From the NCBI RefSeq assembly GCF_021390475.1, contig NZ_JAJUWS010000015.1:1-64000 (forward strand): 64,000 bases of DNA, read 5' to 3'. Every line of letters starts with the position of its first letter. Within the stretch, counting starts at the first letter, position 1. A program made the position numbers and the translations under genes. Positions 45,518 through 53,859 of the stretch are shown in pieces. The notes under the pieces were generated by a model, which was given only the letters and a program-made list of their open reading frames with translations, was not told the origin of the DNA and ran no database searches. Source of the DNA: Streptomyces sp. ST2-7A (GTDB lineage: Bacteria; Actinomycetota; Actinomycetes; Streptomycetales; Streptomycetaceae).

Positions 45518-45913
45518 ATGGCTGGTCGGGCGTGGTCCTCGGTGCTGATGTATCTCTCCCCCCGGCGGGTGCAGCGGGAGGGCACCACGCCGGACTACCG
45601 GTTCTCGCTCGCCAACGAGCGCACCTTCCTGGCCTGGGTGCGGACCGGGCTGGCCCTGCTGGCGGGCGGGATCGCGGTGGATCAATTCCTCACCGAACTG
45701 GCGCCGGGCGTACGGGTGACGGTGGCGGTGGCGCTGCTGGCCACCGGCGCCCTGTGCACACTGCACGCCGTGCGGCACTGGGTGCGGTGCGAACTGGCGA
45801 TGCGTCGCGACCGGGACCTGCCCTCCTCCCGTTTCCCGCTGCTGCTGGGGCTGACCGCCGGGACGCTGGGCACGGTGCTCGCGGTGGCGATCGTGGTGGG
45901 CGGCCTCCGGTGA
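45518..45913 (+). CDS. DUF202 (YidH-like) membrane protein
   Basis: A 131-residue inner-membrane protein with three predicted helices. The family signature is clear: DYRFSLANERTFLAWVRTGLALL, which precedes the first helix; helices two and three follow a basic HWVRCELAMRRDR loop. DUF202/YidH function is unknown. Its TGA overlaps the GTG of a second DUF202 gene. Confidence 0.9.
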   Translation: MAGRAWSSVLMYLSPRRVQREGTTPDYRFSLANERTFLAWVRTGLALLAGGIAVDQFLTELAPGVRVTVAVALLATGALCTLHAVRHWVRCELAMRRDRDLPSSRFPLLLGLTAGTLGTVLAVAIVVGGLR

Positions 45914-46281
45914 CGCCGGGGAACCCGGTGCGCGCCGGGAACGCCGACGCGACCGCCCCCGATCCGGTGCCGACGCGGGACCCGGCCGTCCAACCCGAGC
46001 GCACCGACATGGCCTGGTGGCGCACGGTGCTCGCGTTCACCGTGCTGATGCTGCTGGTGTGGCGGGGGGCGGTGATGACCGGCGACGCGGCGGGTTTCGC
46101 TGCGGCGGGGGCCGGTACGGTCGGATGGGCGTGTTTCGGACTGCTGGCCCGGCGACGGACGGCGGAGTTGCGTCGGGGACGTCCGCGTCCACCGGCCGTG
46201 CGGTACGCCACCGTGGTGGCGATCCCGGTGACGGCGCTGCTGCCGGCGGTGGCGGCGGGACTCGCGTTCACGGGTCGGTGA
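45910..46281 (+). CDS. Second DUF202-like membrane protein
   Basis: A 123-residue partner with three helices and the shortened family motif PERTDMAWWRTVLAF. The GTG start overlaps the upstream stop (GTGA). The pair resembles the YidG/YidH arrangement of adjoining DUF202 genes, suggesting a hetero-oligomer. Confidence 0.88.
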   Translation: MTPGNPVRAGNADATAPDPVPTRDPAVQPERTDMAWWRTVLAFTVLMLLVWRGAVMTGDAAGFAAAGAGTVGWACFGLLARRRTAELRRGRPRPPAVRYATVVAIPVTALLPAVAAGLAFTGR

Positions 46282-46420
46282 GCGCGGCCCCGACGGCGCC
46301 CGGACGGGTGGGCCCGACGCACCCGGGCCGGGAAAACACCGCCCGGGTATGGACGGCATACCGACTGGTCGGCATCATATGGGGGACCCTCCGCCCCCCA
46401 CGTCCCGGGAGCCCGAGCCG

Positions 46421-47464
46421 ATGGCCGAATCGATCGCCGAGCCACAGCCCTCCTCATCACCGGGCCTGGACCCCGAACGCCTGCGAGCCCACCTGGACCG
46501 CGAGCGCCCCGGACTGGTCCGCGGACCGCTGAGCGCCTCCCTGATCGAGGGGGGACGTTCCAACCTCACCTACCGGGTGACCGACGGCACGGGATGGTGG
46601 GTGGTGCGACGGCCGCCCCTGGGCCACGTGCTGGCCACCGCCCACGACATGGCCCGCGAGCACCGGGTGATCACCGCCCTGGGGCCGACCGCCGTCCCCG
46701 TCCCCGGCACGGTGTTGCTGTGCGGGGACACCGAGGTGCTGGGCGCCCCCTTCTACGTGATGGACCTGATGCCCGGCACCCCCTACCGCGACGCCGGACA
46801 GCTGGCGGCACTGGGACCGGAGCGGACCCGGGCCGTCGTACTGGACCTGTTGGACACCCTGGTGGCCCTGCACACGGTGGACCCGGCGGCGGTCGGTCTC
46901 GACGACTTCGGCCGACCGGAGGGCTACCTGGAACGCCAACTGCGCCGTTGGGAGAAGCAGCTGGCCGCCTCTCGCAGCCGCGACCTGCCGGGCATCGACC
47001 GATTGCGGGAGGAACTGACCCGCCGACCGCCCGTCTCCGGCGCCCCCGCCGTGGTGCACGGCGACTACCGCCTGGACAACGTGCTGGTGGACGACGGGGA
47101 CCGGGTCACCGCCGTGTTGGACTGGGAGATGTCCACCCTCGGCGACCCGCTGACCGACCTCGGGCTGCTGGCGATGTACTGCGACCAGGAGCCCGTCCCG
47201 GACACACCGGTGAGCGTCACCGGCACCGCCCCCGGGCACCCGTCCACCGCCGAACTGGTCGAGCGCTACGCCACCGGCTCGGGGCGGGACGTCTCCCGGC
47301 TTCCCTGGTACACCGCCTTCGCCTGCTTCAAGCTCGCCGTGATCCTCGAGGGCATCCACTACCGCTTCACCCTCGGCCGCACGATCGGCACGGGCTTCGA
47401 CCGGATCGGCTCGCTCGTTCCGGCCTTCATCGCACAGGGACTGACGAATCTCCGGAAGGACTGA
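46421..47464 (+). CDS. Aminoglycoside-phosphotransferase-fold kinase, ACAD10/11-like
   Basis: A 347-residue kinase-fold protein with the catalytic loop VVHGDYRLDNVLV, the metal-binding VLDWEMSTLGDPLTDL and a nucleotide-binding LIEGGRSNLTYRV near the N-terminus. This subgroup sits next to acyl-CoA dehydrogenases and matches the N-terminal half of ACAD10/11, thought to phosphorylate 4-hydroxyacyl-CoAs before dehydration. The next gene, 3 bp on, is such a dehydrogenase. ATG 46421 is preferred; the frame is open to 46349. Confidence 0.9.
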   Translation: MAESIAEPQPSSSPGLDPERLRAHLDRERPGLVRGPLSASLIEGGRSNLTYRVTDGTGWWVVRRPPLGHVLATAHDMAREHRVITALGPTAVPVPGTVLLCGDTEVLGAPFYVMDLMPGTPYRDAGQLAALGPERTRAVVLDLLDTLVALHTVDPAAVGLDDFGRPEGYLERQLRRWEKQLAASRSRDLPGIDRLREELTRRPPVSGAPAVVHGDYRLDNVLVDDGDRVTAVLDWEMSTLGDPLTDLGLLAMYCDQEPVPDTPVSVTGTAPGHPSTAELVERYATGSGRDVSRLPWYTAFACFKLAVILEGIHYRFTLGRTIGTGFDRIGSLVPAFIAQGLTNLRKD

Positions 47465-47467
47465 CCC

Positions 47468-48682
47468 ATGGATTTCGCCCACGACGCCCGTACCGAGGAA
47501 CTGCGGAAGAGGCTGGAGGCGTTCATGACCGAGCGGGTGCTGCCCGCCGAGTCCGTCGCCCGGGAGCAGCGCGCCGCGGCCGCCGACCGCTGGGAGCCCG
47601 TTCCCGTCCTCGCCGAGTTGCAGCGGGAGGCCCGCGAACGCGGGTTGTGGAACCTGTTCCTGCCCGACGAGCGGTACGGCGCGGGCCTGACCAACCTGCA
47701 GTACGCGCCGCTGGCCGAGATCACCGGCCGCAGCCCGCAGTTGGCGCCCGCCGCCCTCAACTGCGGGGCCCCCGACACCGGGAACATGGAACTGCTCGCC
47801 GAGTTCGGCTCGCAGGAACAGCGCGAGCGGTGGCTGGACCCCCTGTTGGAGGGAACCATCCGCTCGGCCTTCGCCATGACCGAGCCGGCGGTGGCCTCCT
47901 CGGACGCCCGCAACATCGGAACCCGCATCGAGCGGGACGGCGACGAGTACGTGATCAACGGCCTGAAGTGGTACATCTCCGGGGCGATGAACCCGCGCTG
48001 CGAGGTGTTCATCGTGATGGGGAAGACCGACCCCGGGGCGGACCCGCGCCGGCAGCAGTCGATGATCCTGGTGCCCCGCGACACACCCGGTCTCACGATC
48101 CGCCGGGCGATGACGGTGCTCGGTTTCGACGACGACTGGCACGGCGGCCACGCCGAGATCTCCCTGGAGAACGTGCGGGTCCCGGCGGGGAATCTGATCG
48201 GCGGGGAGGGCAGCGGGTTCGCCATCGCCCAGGCCCGGCTGGGTCCGGGCCGCATCCACCACTGCATGCGACTGATCGGCATGGCCGAGCGGGCCATCGA
48301 GCTGATGTGCCGCCGGGCCCTGGAGCGCACCGCCTTCGGTGGTCCGCTGGCCGACCAGGGCGTGGTGCGGACCTGGATCGCGGACGCCCGGGTGGCGGTG
48401 GAACAGATGCGCCTGCTGGTGCTCAAGACCGCATGGTTGATGGACACGGTCGGCAACCGGGGCGCGCACACCGAGATCCAGGCCATCAAGATCGCGGTGC
48501 CGCGCACCGTCACGGAGATCGTGGACCGCGCCATCCAGGTCCACGGCGCCGGTGGCCTGGGACAGGACTTCCCCCTGGCGGAGCTCTACGCCTCGGCCCG
48601 CTCGCTGCGGCTGGCCGACGGGCCCGACGAGGTGCATCAGCGCTCCCTGGCGCGGCGGGAATTGGCCCGCTTCGCCGACTGA
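47468..48682 (+). CDS. Acyl-CoA dehydrogenase
   Basis: A 404-residue FAD enzyme that oxidises acyl-CoA to the 2-enoyl form, or processes 4-phosphoacyl-CoA if it works with the upstream kinase. Family landmarks: FAMTEPAVASSDARN, GLKWYISGAMNPRCEVFIVM, LGPGRIHHCMRLIGMAERA and the C-terminal VHGAGGLGQDFPLAELYA. The size and ends match the ACAD11-like branch. Part of a two-gene operon with the phosphotransferase. Confidence 0.94.
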   Translation: MDFAHDARTEELRKRLEAFMTERVLPAESVAREQRAAAADRWEPVPVLAELQREARERGLWNLFLPDERYGAGLTNLQYAPLAEITGRSPQLAPAALNCGAPDTGNMELLAEFGSQEQRERWLDPLLEGTIRSAFAMTEPAVASSDARNIGTRIERDGDEYVINGLKWYISGAMNPRCEVFIVMGKTDPGADPRRQQSMILVPRDTPGLTIRRAMTVLGFDDDWHGGHAEISLENVRVPAGNLIGGEGSGFAIAQARLGPGRIHHCMRLIGMAERAIELMCRRALERTAFGGPLADQGVVRTWIADARVAVEQMRLLVLKTAWLMDTVGNRGAHTEIQAIKIAVPRTVTEIVDRAIQVHGAGGLGQDFPLAELYASARSLRLADGPDEVHQRSLARRELARFAD

Positions 48683-48720
48683 CGGGAAGGAGCGCCGGAC
48701 GGCCCCGCCGGGCGCCCGCC

Positions 48721-48789
48721 CCTCCGGGGCCGGTCACCGACCGCGCCCGGCGGAACCGGTCGGGCGCGGTCGGTGACGGGCCCCGGAGG
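48721..48789 (+). terminator. Large terminator hairpin
   Basis: Arms of 29 bases (48721-48749 and 48761-48789) match with a single mismatch and an 11-nt loop, right after the acyl-CoA dehydrogenase. Confidence 0.85.
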
Positions 48790-48845
48790 GGCGGACCGTG
48801 CTCCGCAACCGACCGCCGGTCCCCTCCCGGTACCTCCGGGTCCGG

Positions 48846-48880
48846 CCGGGGACCGGCGACGTGCCGTCGCCGGTCCCCGG
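48846..48880 (-). terminator. Terminator after quinone oxidoreductase
   Basis: A perfect 16-bp stem with a TGC loop, 24 bp from the stop at 48904. Confidence 0.8.
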
Positions 48881-48903
48881 ACACGGGCCGCCGGGACGGG
48901 GCG

Positions 48904-49902
48904 TCAGGGTATGACGACCAGACGACCGGTGGTGGTTCCGGCGGCGACCCGCCGTACGGCGTCCGCGGCGCCCTCCATCGGCACCCGCTCCCCCACCAGC
49001 GGCTTGATCGCGCCCTCGGCGGCCAGCCCGGTCAGCTCCCGGTGACAGGCGACCACCGCCTCGGGGTCGCGGGAACGGTACAGCCCCCAGTGCAGGCCGA
49101 GCACCGAGTAGTTCTTCACCAGCGCGTGGTTGAGGCCGGGGCGCGGGATGCTGCCGGAGGCGAAGCCGACGACCACGATCCGGCCCTCGAAGGCCACACA
49201 CTTCGCGGAGGCGTCGTAGGCGGAACCGCCGACGGGGTCGTAGATCACGTCGGCCCCACGCCCGCCGGTGGCGTCCTTGACCAGGCTCGGCAGGTCGGCA
49301 CCGGCCTCGACGCGGTCCAGCACGGTGTCGCAGCCCAACTCGCGGGCCACCTCCGCCTTCTCCGGCCCACCGACCACCCCGATCACCGTGGCGCCGGCGG
49401 CCTTGCCCAACTGCACGGCGGCGCTGCCGACCCCGCCGGCCGCCGCGTGCACCAGCAGGGTCTCCCCGGCCCGCAGACCGGCGCGACGGTGCAGGCCGAA
49501 CCAGCCGGTCTGGTAGCCGATGTGCAGGGCGGCGGCCTCCGCGTCGTCCAACGCCTTCGGCGCGGGGAAGATGTCGGCCGCGGGCGCGAGCACCTTCTCC
49601 GCGAAGGCACCGCCGGGCAGCTCCGGCTGGGCTATCACACGACTGCCGGGGGCCGGCACGGTGCCGGGGTCGACGCCCGGCCCGGCGGCCAGGACCTCCC
49701 CGCACAGCTCCACACCCGGCGTGAACGGCATCGGCGGCCGGATCTGGTAGTGCCCCCGGCACAGCATCGCGTCGGGGAAGTTGACGTTTGCGGCACGCAC
49801 CCGGATCAACACCTGTCCCGGCCCGGGTTCGGGATCCGGCACCTCCTCCAGCCGCATGACGTCGGTCGGCTCGCCGGTCTCGTGGACCCGCCATGCCCTC
49901 AC
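48904..49902 (-). CDS. NADPH:quinone oxidoreductase (zinc-free MDR)
   Basis: A 332-residue medium-chain reductase of the QOR group. It has NVNFPDAMLCRGHYQ and PFTPGVELCGEV in the GroES-like domain, and the NADPH-binding LVHAAAGGVGSAAVQLGKA in the Rossmann domain. The structural zinc Cys cluster is absent. GTG 49902 has GGAGG; upstream in-frame starts lack one. Convergent with the acyl-CoA dehydrogenase and preceded on its strand by a TetR gene. Confidence 0.9.
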   Translation of the reverse strand: MRAWRVHETGEPTDVMRLEEVPDPEPGPGQVLIRVRAANVNFPDAMLCRGHYQIRPPMPFTPGVELCGEVLAAGPGVDPGTVPAPGSRVIAQPELPGGAFAEKVLAPAADIFPAPKALDDAEAAALHIGYQTGWFGLHRRAGLRAGETLLVHAAAGGVGSAAVQLGKAAGATVIGVVGGPEKAEVARELGCDTVLDRVEAGADLPSLVKDATGGRGADVIYDPVGGSAYDASAKCVAFEGRIVVVGFASGSIPRPGLNHALVKNYSVLGLHWGLYRSRDPEAVVACHRELTGLAAEGAIKPLVGERVPMEGAADAVRRVAAGTTTGRLVVIP

Positions 49903-50038
49903 GATGGACCTCCCTGTGTCGGTATGACCGCGATGTGGACGCGGACGTGTGGTGACACCCGCCGACGGGGCCGACGCACCGCTCCGGCGCGCCGCCACCG
50001 GCGGCGGGGATGAGGAGGGTCCGGTGCCCTGCGCCCGA

Positions 50039-50719
50039 TCAGGGGCGCAGGGAGCGCAGCAGCATCGCCGCCAGGTGGTCGGCGACCTCCTGCGGGGAGA
50101 GCCGCCCGTCCCTGCGGTACCAGGTGCTCAGGTGGTGGACGGATCCGAAGTGGTAGTCCACCACCAGCTCGGCGGGCGTCTCGTCGGTGAAGACCCCCGC
50201 GCGCTGTCCCTCCTCGACCAGCGCGCGGAACCGCTCGTGGTAGCGACGCCGTTCGGCGCGCACCTGCTTCTGCTTCTCCGGGCTCAACTGGTGCATCGAG
50301 CGGAAGAAGATGACCGTGTCGTCGAGGTTCTCGATACTGGTGACCACGACGTCGGCGGCGGCGTCCCGCAGCCGCCGGTCCACGGGGGCGTCGGCGTCGG
50401 CGAAGGCGTCCAGGCGCTGCTGCTGCAGGCGCAGCACCCGGGCGTAGACCTCGTGGAGCAGGTCGTCCTTGGAGCCGAAGTAGTGGTAGAGCGCGCCCTT
50501 GGTGACGCCGGCGGCGTCCACGATCTCCTGGACCGAGGTGCCCTCGTAGCCGCGTTCGGCGAACAGCCGGGTGGCGGTGGCCAGGAGTCTGCGGGGCACC
50601 TCGCCGCGCGCCGCCGCGGCGCGACCCTGCTCGCGCGCCGGGTCCCGTCGACCGGCCTGCCGCCCGCCGCCCGGTCCGCCGTCCCCGTCGCCGGTCCGCC
50701 CGTTGTCGCGGTCCGTCAT
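50039..50719 (-). CDS. TetR-family regulator
   Basis: A 226-residue TetR repressor. HTH: RLLATATRLFAERGYEGTSV, IVDAAGVTKGALYHYFGSKD. The C-terminal domain (FFRSMHQLSPEKQKQVRAER, VDYHFGSVHHLSTWY) resembles fatty-acid or CoA-thioester-responsive regulators. It lies between the quinone reductase and SDR genes on the same strand and probably controls this lipid-type catabolic region. An Arg/Gly-rich N-tail of about 40 residues is present; ATG 50719 is uncertain. Confidence 0.86.
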   Translation of the reverse strand: MTDRDNGRTGDGDGGPGGGRQAGRRDPAREQGRAAAARGEVPRRLLATATRLFAERGYEGTSVQEIVDAAGVTKGALYHYFGSKDDLLHEVYARVLRLQQQRLDAFADADAPVDRRLRDAAADVVVTSIENLDDTVIFFRSMHQLSPEKQKQVRAERRRYHERFRALVEEGQRAGVFTDETPAELVVDYHFGSVHHLSTWYRRDGRLSPQEVADHLAAMLLRSLRP

Positions 50720-50799
50720 CCCCACCACTGTCCTTCCGCTACCGCTTCCGCTCCCGCCGGTTCGACGGGGCGGGACACCGCGCGGGCCCGCCCGGTCGG

Positions 50800-51624
50800 T
50801 CATACCGTGCCGGCGGCACCCCGCGTCCGTTCCTCGATCACGCGCTGCATCCTGTTCATCCCGCCCAGCCAGCGGTCGGGATCGGTGACGCGGGCGGTAG
50901 CGTACTCGGCCACCCGGGGGTGGGGCAGGATGAGGAACCGTTCCTCGGCGATTCCGGCGCGCACCGCCTCGGCGACCTCCTCGGGACCGATGGCGTCCGC
51001 GTCGAGCAGGACCTGCCCCGCGGGTCCCGCGTCGCGGAGCATGTCGGTGCGCACCCCCTGGGGGCAGACGGCGTGCACCGAGATGCCGCGGTGGCGGTAG
51101 GTGGCGGCCATCCACTCGGCGAAGGCGAGCGCGGCGTGCTTGGAGACGCTGTAGGGGGCCGATCCCAGCATGGTGAGCACGCCGGCGGCCGAGACGGTGG
51201 CCACGAAACGACCCCGGCCTCGCTCCAGCCACTCCGGGACCAGGTCGCGGGCCGCCCGGACGTGCGCCATGACGTTGACGTCCCAGGCGGCGGCCCAGAC
51301 GTCCTCGTCGGCCTCCGGGCCGCCACCCGGGGCGATGCCGGCGTTGGCGCAGAAGATGTCGATCGCGCCACCGAGGGCGCGGCGGGCGTCCGGCACCACG
51401 CCGGAGGCGTCGCCCGGCACGGCGACGCCGTCGATCTCGCGTGCCACCGCCAGGGCCCGTTCGGCGTCGATGTCGTTGACCGCGACCCGGGCGCCGCCCG
51501 CGGCGAAGCCGCGGGCCAGGGCCGCGCCGATGCCGCTACCGGCGCCGGTGACCACCACGGCGGCACCGCGCACGTCCCCGCCGGCCGGGACGGTGCCCGA
51601 CTGCTCGTCCCCTACGGCTGCCAT
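50800..51624 (-). CDS. Short-chain dehydrogenase/reductase
   Basis: A 274-residue NAD(P)-dependent SDR: cofactor loop TGAGSGIGAALARG, NDID acidic residue (NAD preference), NAGIAP, catalytic Ser in TVSAAG and YSVSKHA (Tyr/Lys). ATG 51624 has GGGGAG. It is divergent from the MaoC hydratase; together they could carry out successive beta-oxidation-like steps. Substrate not evident. Confidence 0.92.
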   Translation of the reverse strand: MAAVGDEQSGTVPAGGDVRGAAVVVTGAGSGIGAALARGFAAGGARVAVNDIDAERALAVAREIDGVAVPGDASGVVPDARRALGGAIDIFCANAGIAPGGGPEADEDVWAAAWDVNVMAHVRAARDLVPEWLERGRGRFVATVSAAGVLTMLGSAPYSVSKHAALAFAEWMAATYRHRGISVHAVCPQGVRTDMLRDAGPAGQVLLDADAIGPEEVAEAVRAGIAEERFLILPHPRVAEYATARVTDPDRWLGGMNRMQRVIEERTRGAAGTV

Positions 51625-51802
51625 GGTGGGGCTCCCCTCGATCGGTGATGTCCGCGGTCCGCGCCCGCCGGCGCGTCCCGCTCTGCCGGTCGGCCGGGCG
51701 GATCCCGGACACGACGGGGTGTCGCGGCGGCAGACTAACCGGTCGGTATGGCCGAGGGGAAGGGGTGCGACCGCGTTGACAGCGGGAGCGGGGCAGGGAA
51801 TG

Positions 51803-51818
51803 CTGAGCGGACGCTTAG
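51803..51818. promoter_or_regulatory. TetR-type operator upstream of MaoC gene
   Basis: CTGAGCG-GA-CGCTTAG, 93 bp before the MaoC ATG in the gap shared with the SDR gene. It differs only in the central two bases from the site at 57087-57102 next to a TetR gene. Confidence 0.75.
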
Positions 51819-51910
51819 CCGACGGGGGCCGGTGGGCCGCGCCCGGACGGGCGCGGGAACGGGCCGCGCGGGCCGGAGCGACACCACACCGAGACGAGGA
51901 GGCACCGGAC

Positions 51911-52372
51911 ATGGCCGAGCCACGGGTTTTCGCGAGCGCCGGGGAACTGCGGGCGGCGATCGGCGAGGAGTTGGGTCCCGGCGACTGGCTGGAGGTGGAC
52001 CAGAAGCGGATCGACCTCTTCGCCGAGGCCACCGGCGACCACCAGTGGATCCACGTGGATCCGGAGCGCGCCGCCGGCGGACCGTTCGGCACCACCATCG
52101 CGCACGGCTACCTCACCCTCTCCCTGCTGCCCGTCCTGGTACCGGGGCTGCTCCGGGTGGAGGGCATCCGAATGGGTGTCAACTACGGTTCCAACAAGGT
52201 CCGCTTCCCGGCGCCGGTGCCGGTGGGCTCACGGATCCGGGCCCGGGCCCGGATCGTCGAGGTGAGCGAGGTGCCGGGCGGGGCCCAGTCCGTCCTGACC
52301 GTCACCGTGGAGCGCGAGGGCGGGGACAAGCCCGTCTGCGTGGCCGAGACCGTCACCCGCTTCTACCTCTGA
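51911..52372 (+). CDS. MaoC-like (R)-enoyl-CoA hydratase
   Basis: A 153-residue single hot-dog hydratase. The catalytic motif is intact: DLFAEATGDHQWIHVDPERA (Asp/His dyad) followed by GTTIAHGYLTLSLLP. It hydrates trans-2-enoyl-CoA to (R)-3-hydroxyacyl-CoA. ATG 51911 has GAGGAGG. Divergent from the SDR gene; the CTGAGCG operator upstream suggests control by the TetR at 56195. Confidence 0.93.
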   Translation: MAEPRVFASAGELRAAIGEELGPGDWLEVDQKRIDLFAEATGDHQWIHVDPERAAGGPFGTTIAHGYLTLSLLPVLVPGLLRVEGIRMGVNYGSNKVRFPAPVPVGSRIRARARIVEVSEVPGGAQSVLTVTVEREGGDKPVCVAETVTRFYL

Positions 52373-52413
52373 CGCCTCCCGGCGGCCGGGCGGGGACGAC
52401 CGTCGGCCACGGG

Positions 52414-52452
52414 GCCCGTCGGGAGCTTGTCCGGGGTTCCCCCGGGACGGGC
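52414..52452. terminator. Hairpin between MaoC and SPFH genes
   Basis: GCCCGT/ACGGGC outer arms enclose CCGGGG/CCCCGG, ending at the SPFH stop codon. Confidence 0.45.
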
Positions 52453-53859
52453 TCAGCGCCCGTCGTCCTCCTCGTCCTCCCAATCGGCGCGGTTCTCCCC
52501 CGTGTCGCGGCCGCCCCGGCCCTCGTCACGGGAACCGCCGCGTCCGGAGGTCAACGCCCGGGCGCCGTCGGCCCACCCCGATCCCCCGGTCAGCCGGGGA
52601 AGCAGCTGGGCGGTCAACAGCGTGGTCAGCACCGAGGTGTCGCCCCCGCCGGAGTCCTCGCCGGTCTGCACCACCACCGGCCGGGGAGCCTCCTCCGCGA
52701 GCTTGGCACCGACCTCCAGGCGCCGTCGCGCCAGTTCGTACTCCAGGACCGCCCGGTTGTCCCGGTAGGCCGTGGCGAGCCGCTCCTGCGCCTTCGCCTC
52801 GTTCTCCGCCGCCGCCAGACCGGCCCGACCCCGGGTCTCGATCTCGAAGCGGACCCGCTGCGCCTCGGTCTCCTGCTCCTCCAGCATCTGCGCCACGTCC
52901 TTGCGCGCCTGGTTGAGCGACGCGTTGACCTCGACGATCTTGGCGTCCCTGGTCTTCTTGGAGCGCTCGATGTCCATCAGCAGGGTGTCGATCCGCCGCT
53001 TGCGGGTCAGCTCCCACTCCTGCTCGTAGGCGACCTTCTCCTTCGACACCCGCTCCCGGGTGGCCAGGTGCTGCCGGTACTGCACGGGCAGCTGCACGTC
53101 GGGGATGTTGCAGCCGGTGATCCGGACCCCGTAGCGGTCGAGTTGGCGGTTGAGCAGTTCCTGCATGTCCTTCACGTCCGAGCCGCGCAGGTCGTAGGCC
53201 TCCTCGGTGCGTACCTGACGGCTGCGCTGACGGATGGCGTCCTGGACCGCGTTGGAGAGCACCAGGTCGAAGTTGCCCGCGCCGATGGTCCGCACGAAGC
53301 GCAGCGCGTCGGTGATGCGGAACTTCAGGAAGAACTCGATCGACTTCAGCGGCACGTTCTCCCGTGTCGGGCAGGCGATCACCGGGGCGGAGTAGGGGAT
53401 CTCGGTGGAGGTGTCCACCACGAAGTCCACCCGCGACCAGGGGTGCCACAGGTAGTGACGGCCGGGGTCGAGGGTGCCGACGACCGCCCCGTAACGGGTC
53501 AGGACGCCGGTGGTGCCCTGCTCGATCTCCACGATCGAGGAGCGCCACCACCACAGCATGCCCAGCAGCAGGGTCAGGACACCCACGATGAAGGCGGGGC
53601 CGGAGAGCGCCCCGTAGGCGGTACCGGCCAGGCCGTTGTCCGTGTCGTCGGCGGCCACCAGCAGCATCACACCGGTGAGGATCAGGAACAGGCCGATCCA
53701 CAGCAGCACCGTCCAGCCGGTGCGCCGGCTGTGCCGGGGGATGACCACCGGTACCAGGGCGCCCTCGTCACCCCCGCGCAGCAGGCGGGCGATGTCACCC
53801 CAGGAGGCCAGCGCCTCCTTGATGGTGGAACCGTGTCGGTCGGGTACGGGCTGGGACAT
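52453..53859 (-). CDS. SPFH/band 7 (flotillin-like) protein 2
   Basis: A 468-residue membrane protein with two adjoining hydrophobic segments (about 48-70 and 82-110), an SPFH domain (about 112-290: VEIEQGTTGVLTRYGAVV, PVIACPTRENVPLKSIEFF), a long coiled coil (about 270-390) and a disordered acidic/Gly-rich tail. SPFH proteins form oligomeric membrane cages and organise microdomains or proteases. Start overlaps the previous stop by one base (TGATG), so it is co-translated with SPFH protein 1. Confidence 0.9.
   Translation of the reverse strand: MSQPVPDRHGSTIKEALASWGDIARLLRGGDEGALVPVVIPRHSRRTGWTVLLWIGLFLILTGVMLLVAADDTDNGLAGTAYGALSGPAFIVGVLTLLLGMLWWWRSSIVEIEQGTTGVLTRYGAVVGTLDPGRHYLWHPWSRVDFVVDTSTEIPYSAPVIACPTRENVPLKSIEFFLKFRITDALRFVRTIGAGNFDLVLSNAVQDAIRQRSRQVRTEEAYDLRGSDVKDMQELLNRQLDRYGVRITGCNIPDVQLPVQYRQHLATRERVSKEKVAYEQEWELTRKRRIDTLLMDIERSKKTRDAKIVEVNASLNQARKDVAQMLEEQETEAQRVRFEIETRGRAGLAAAENEAKAQERLATAYRDNRAVLEYELARRRLEVGAKLAEEAPRPVVVQTGEDSGGGDTSVLTTLLTAQLLPRLTGGSGWADGARALTSGRGGSRDEGRGGRDTGENRADWEDEEDDGR

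Noticed and set aside
46594..50013. 1139-codon plus-strand open frame
   Set aside because: Frame-shifted shadow of the phosphotransferase and acyl-CoA dehydrogenase, then antisense to the quinone reductase; no family features.
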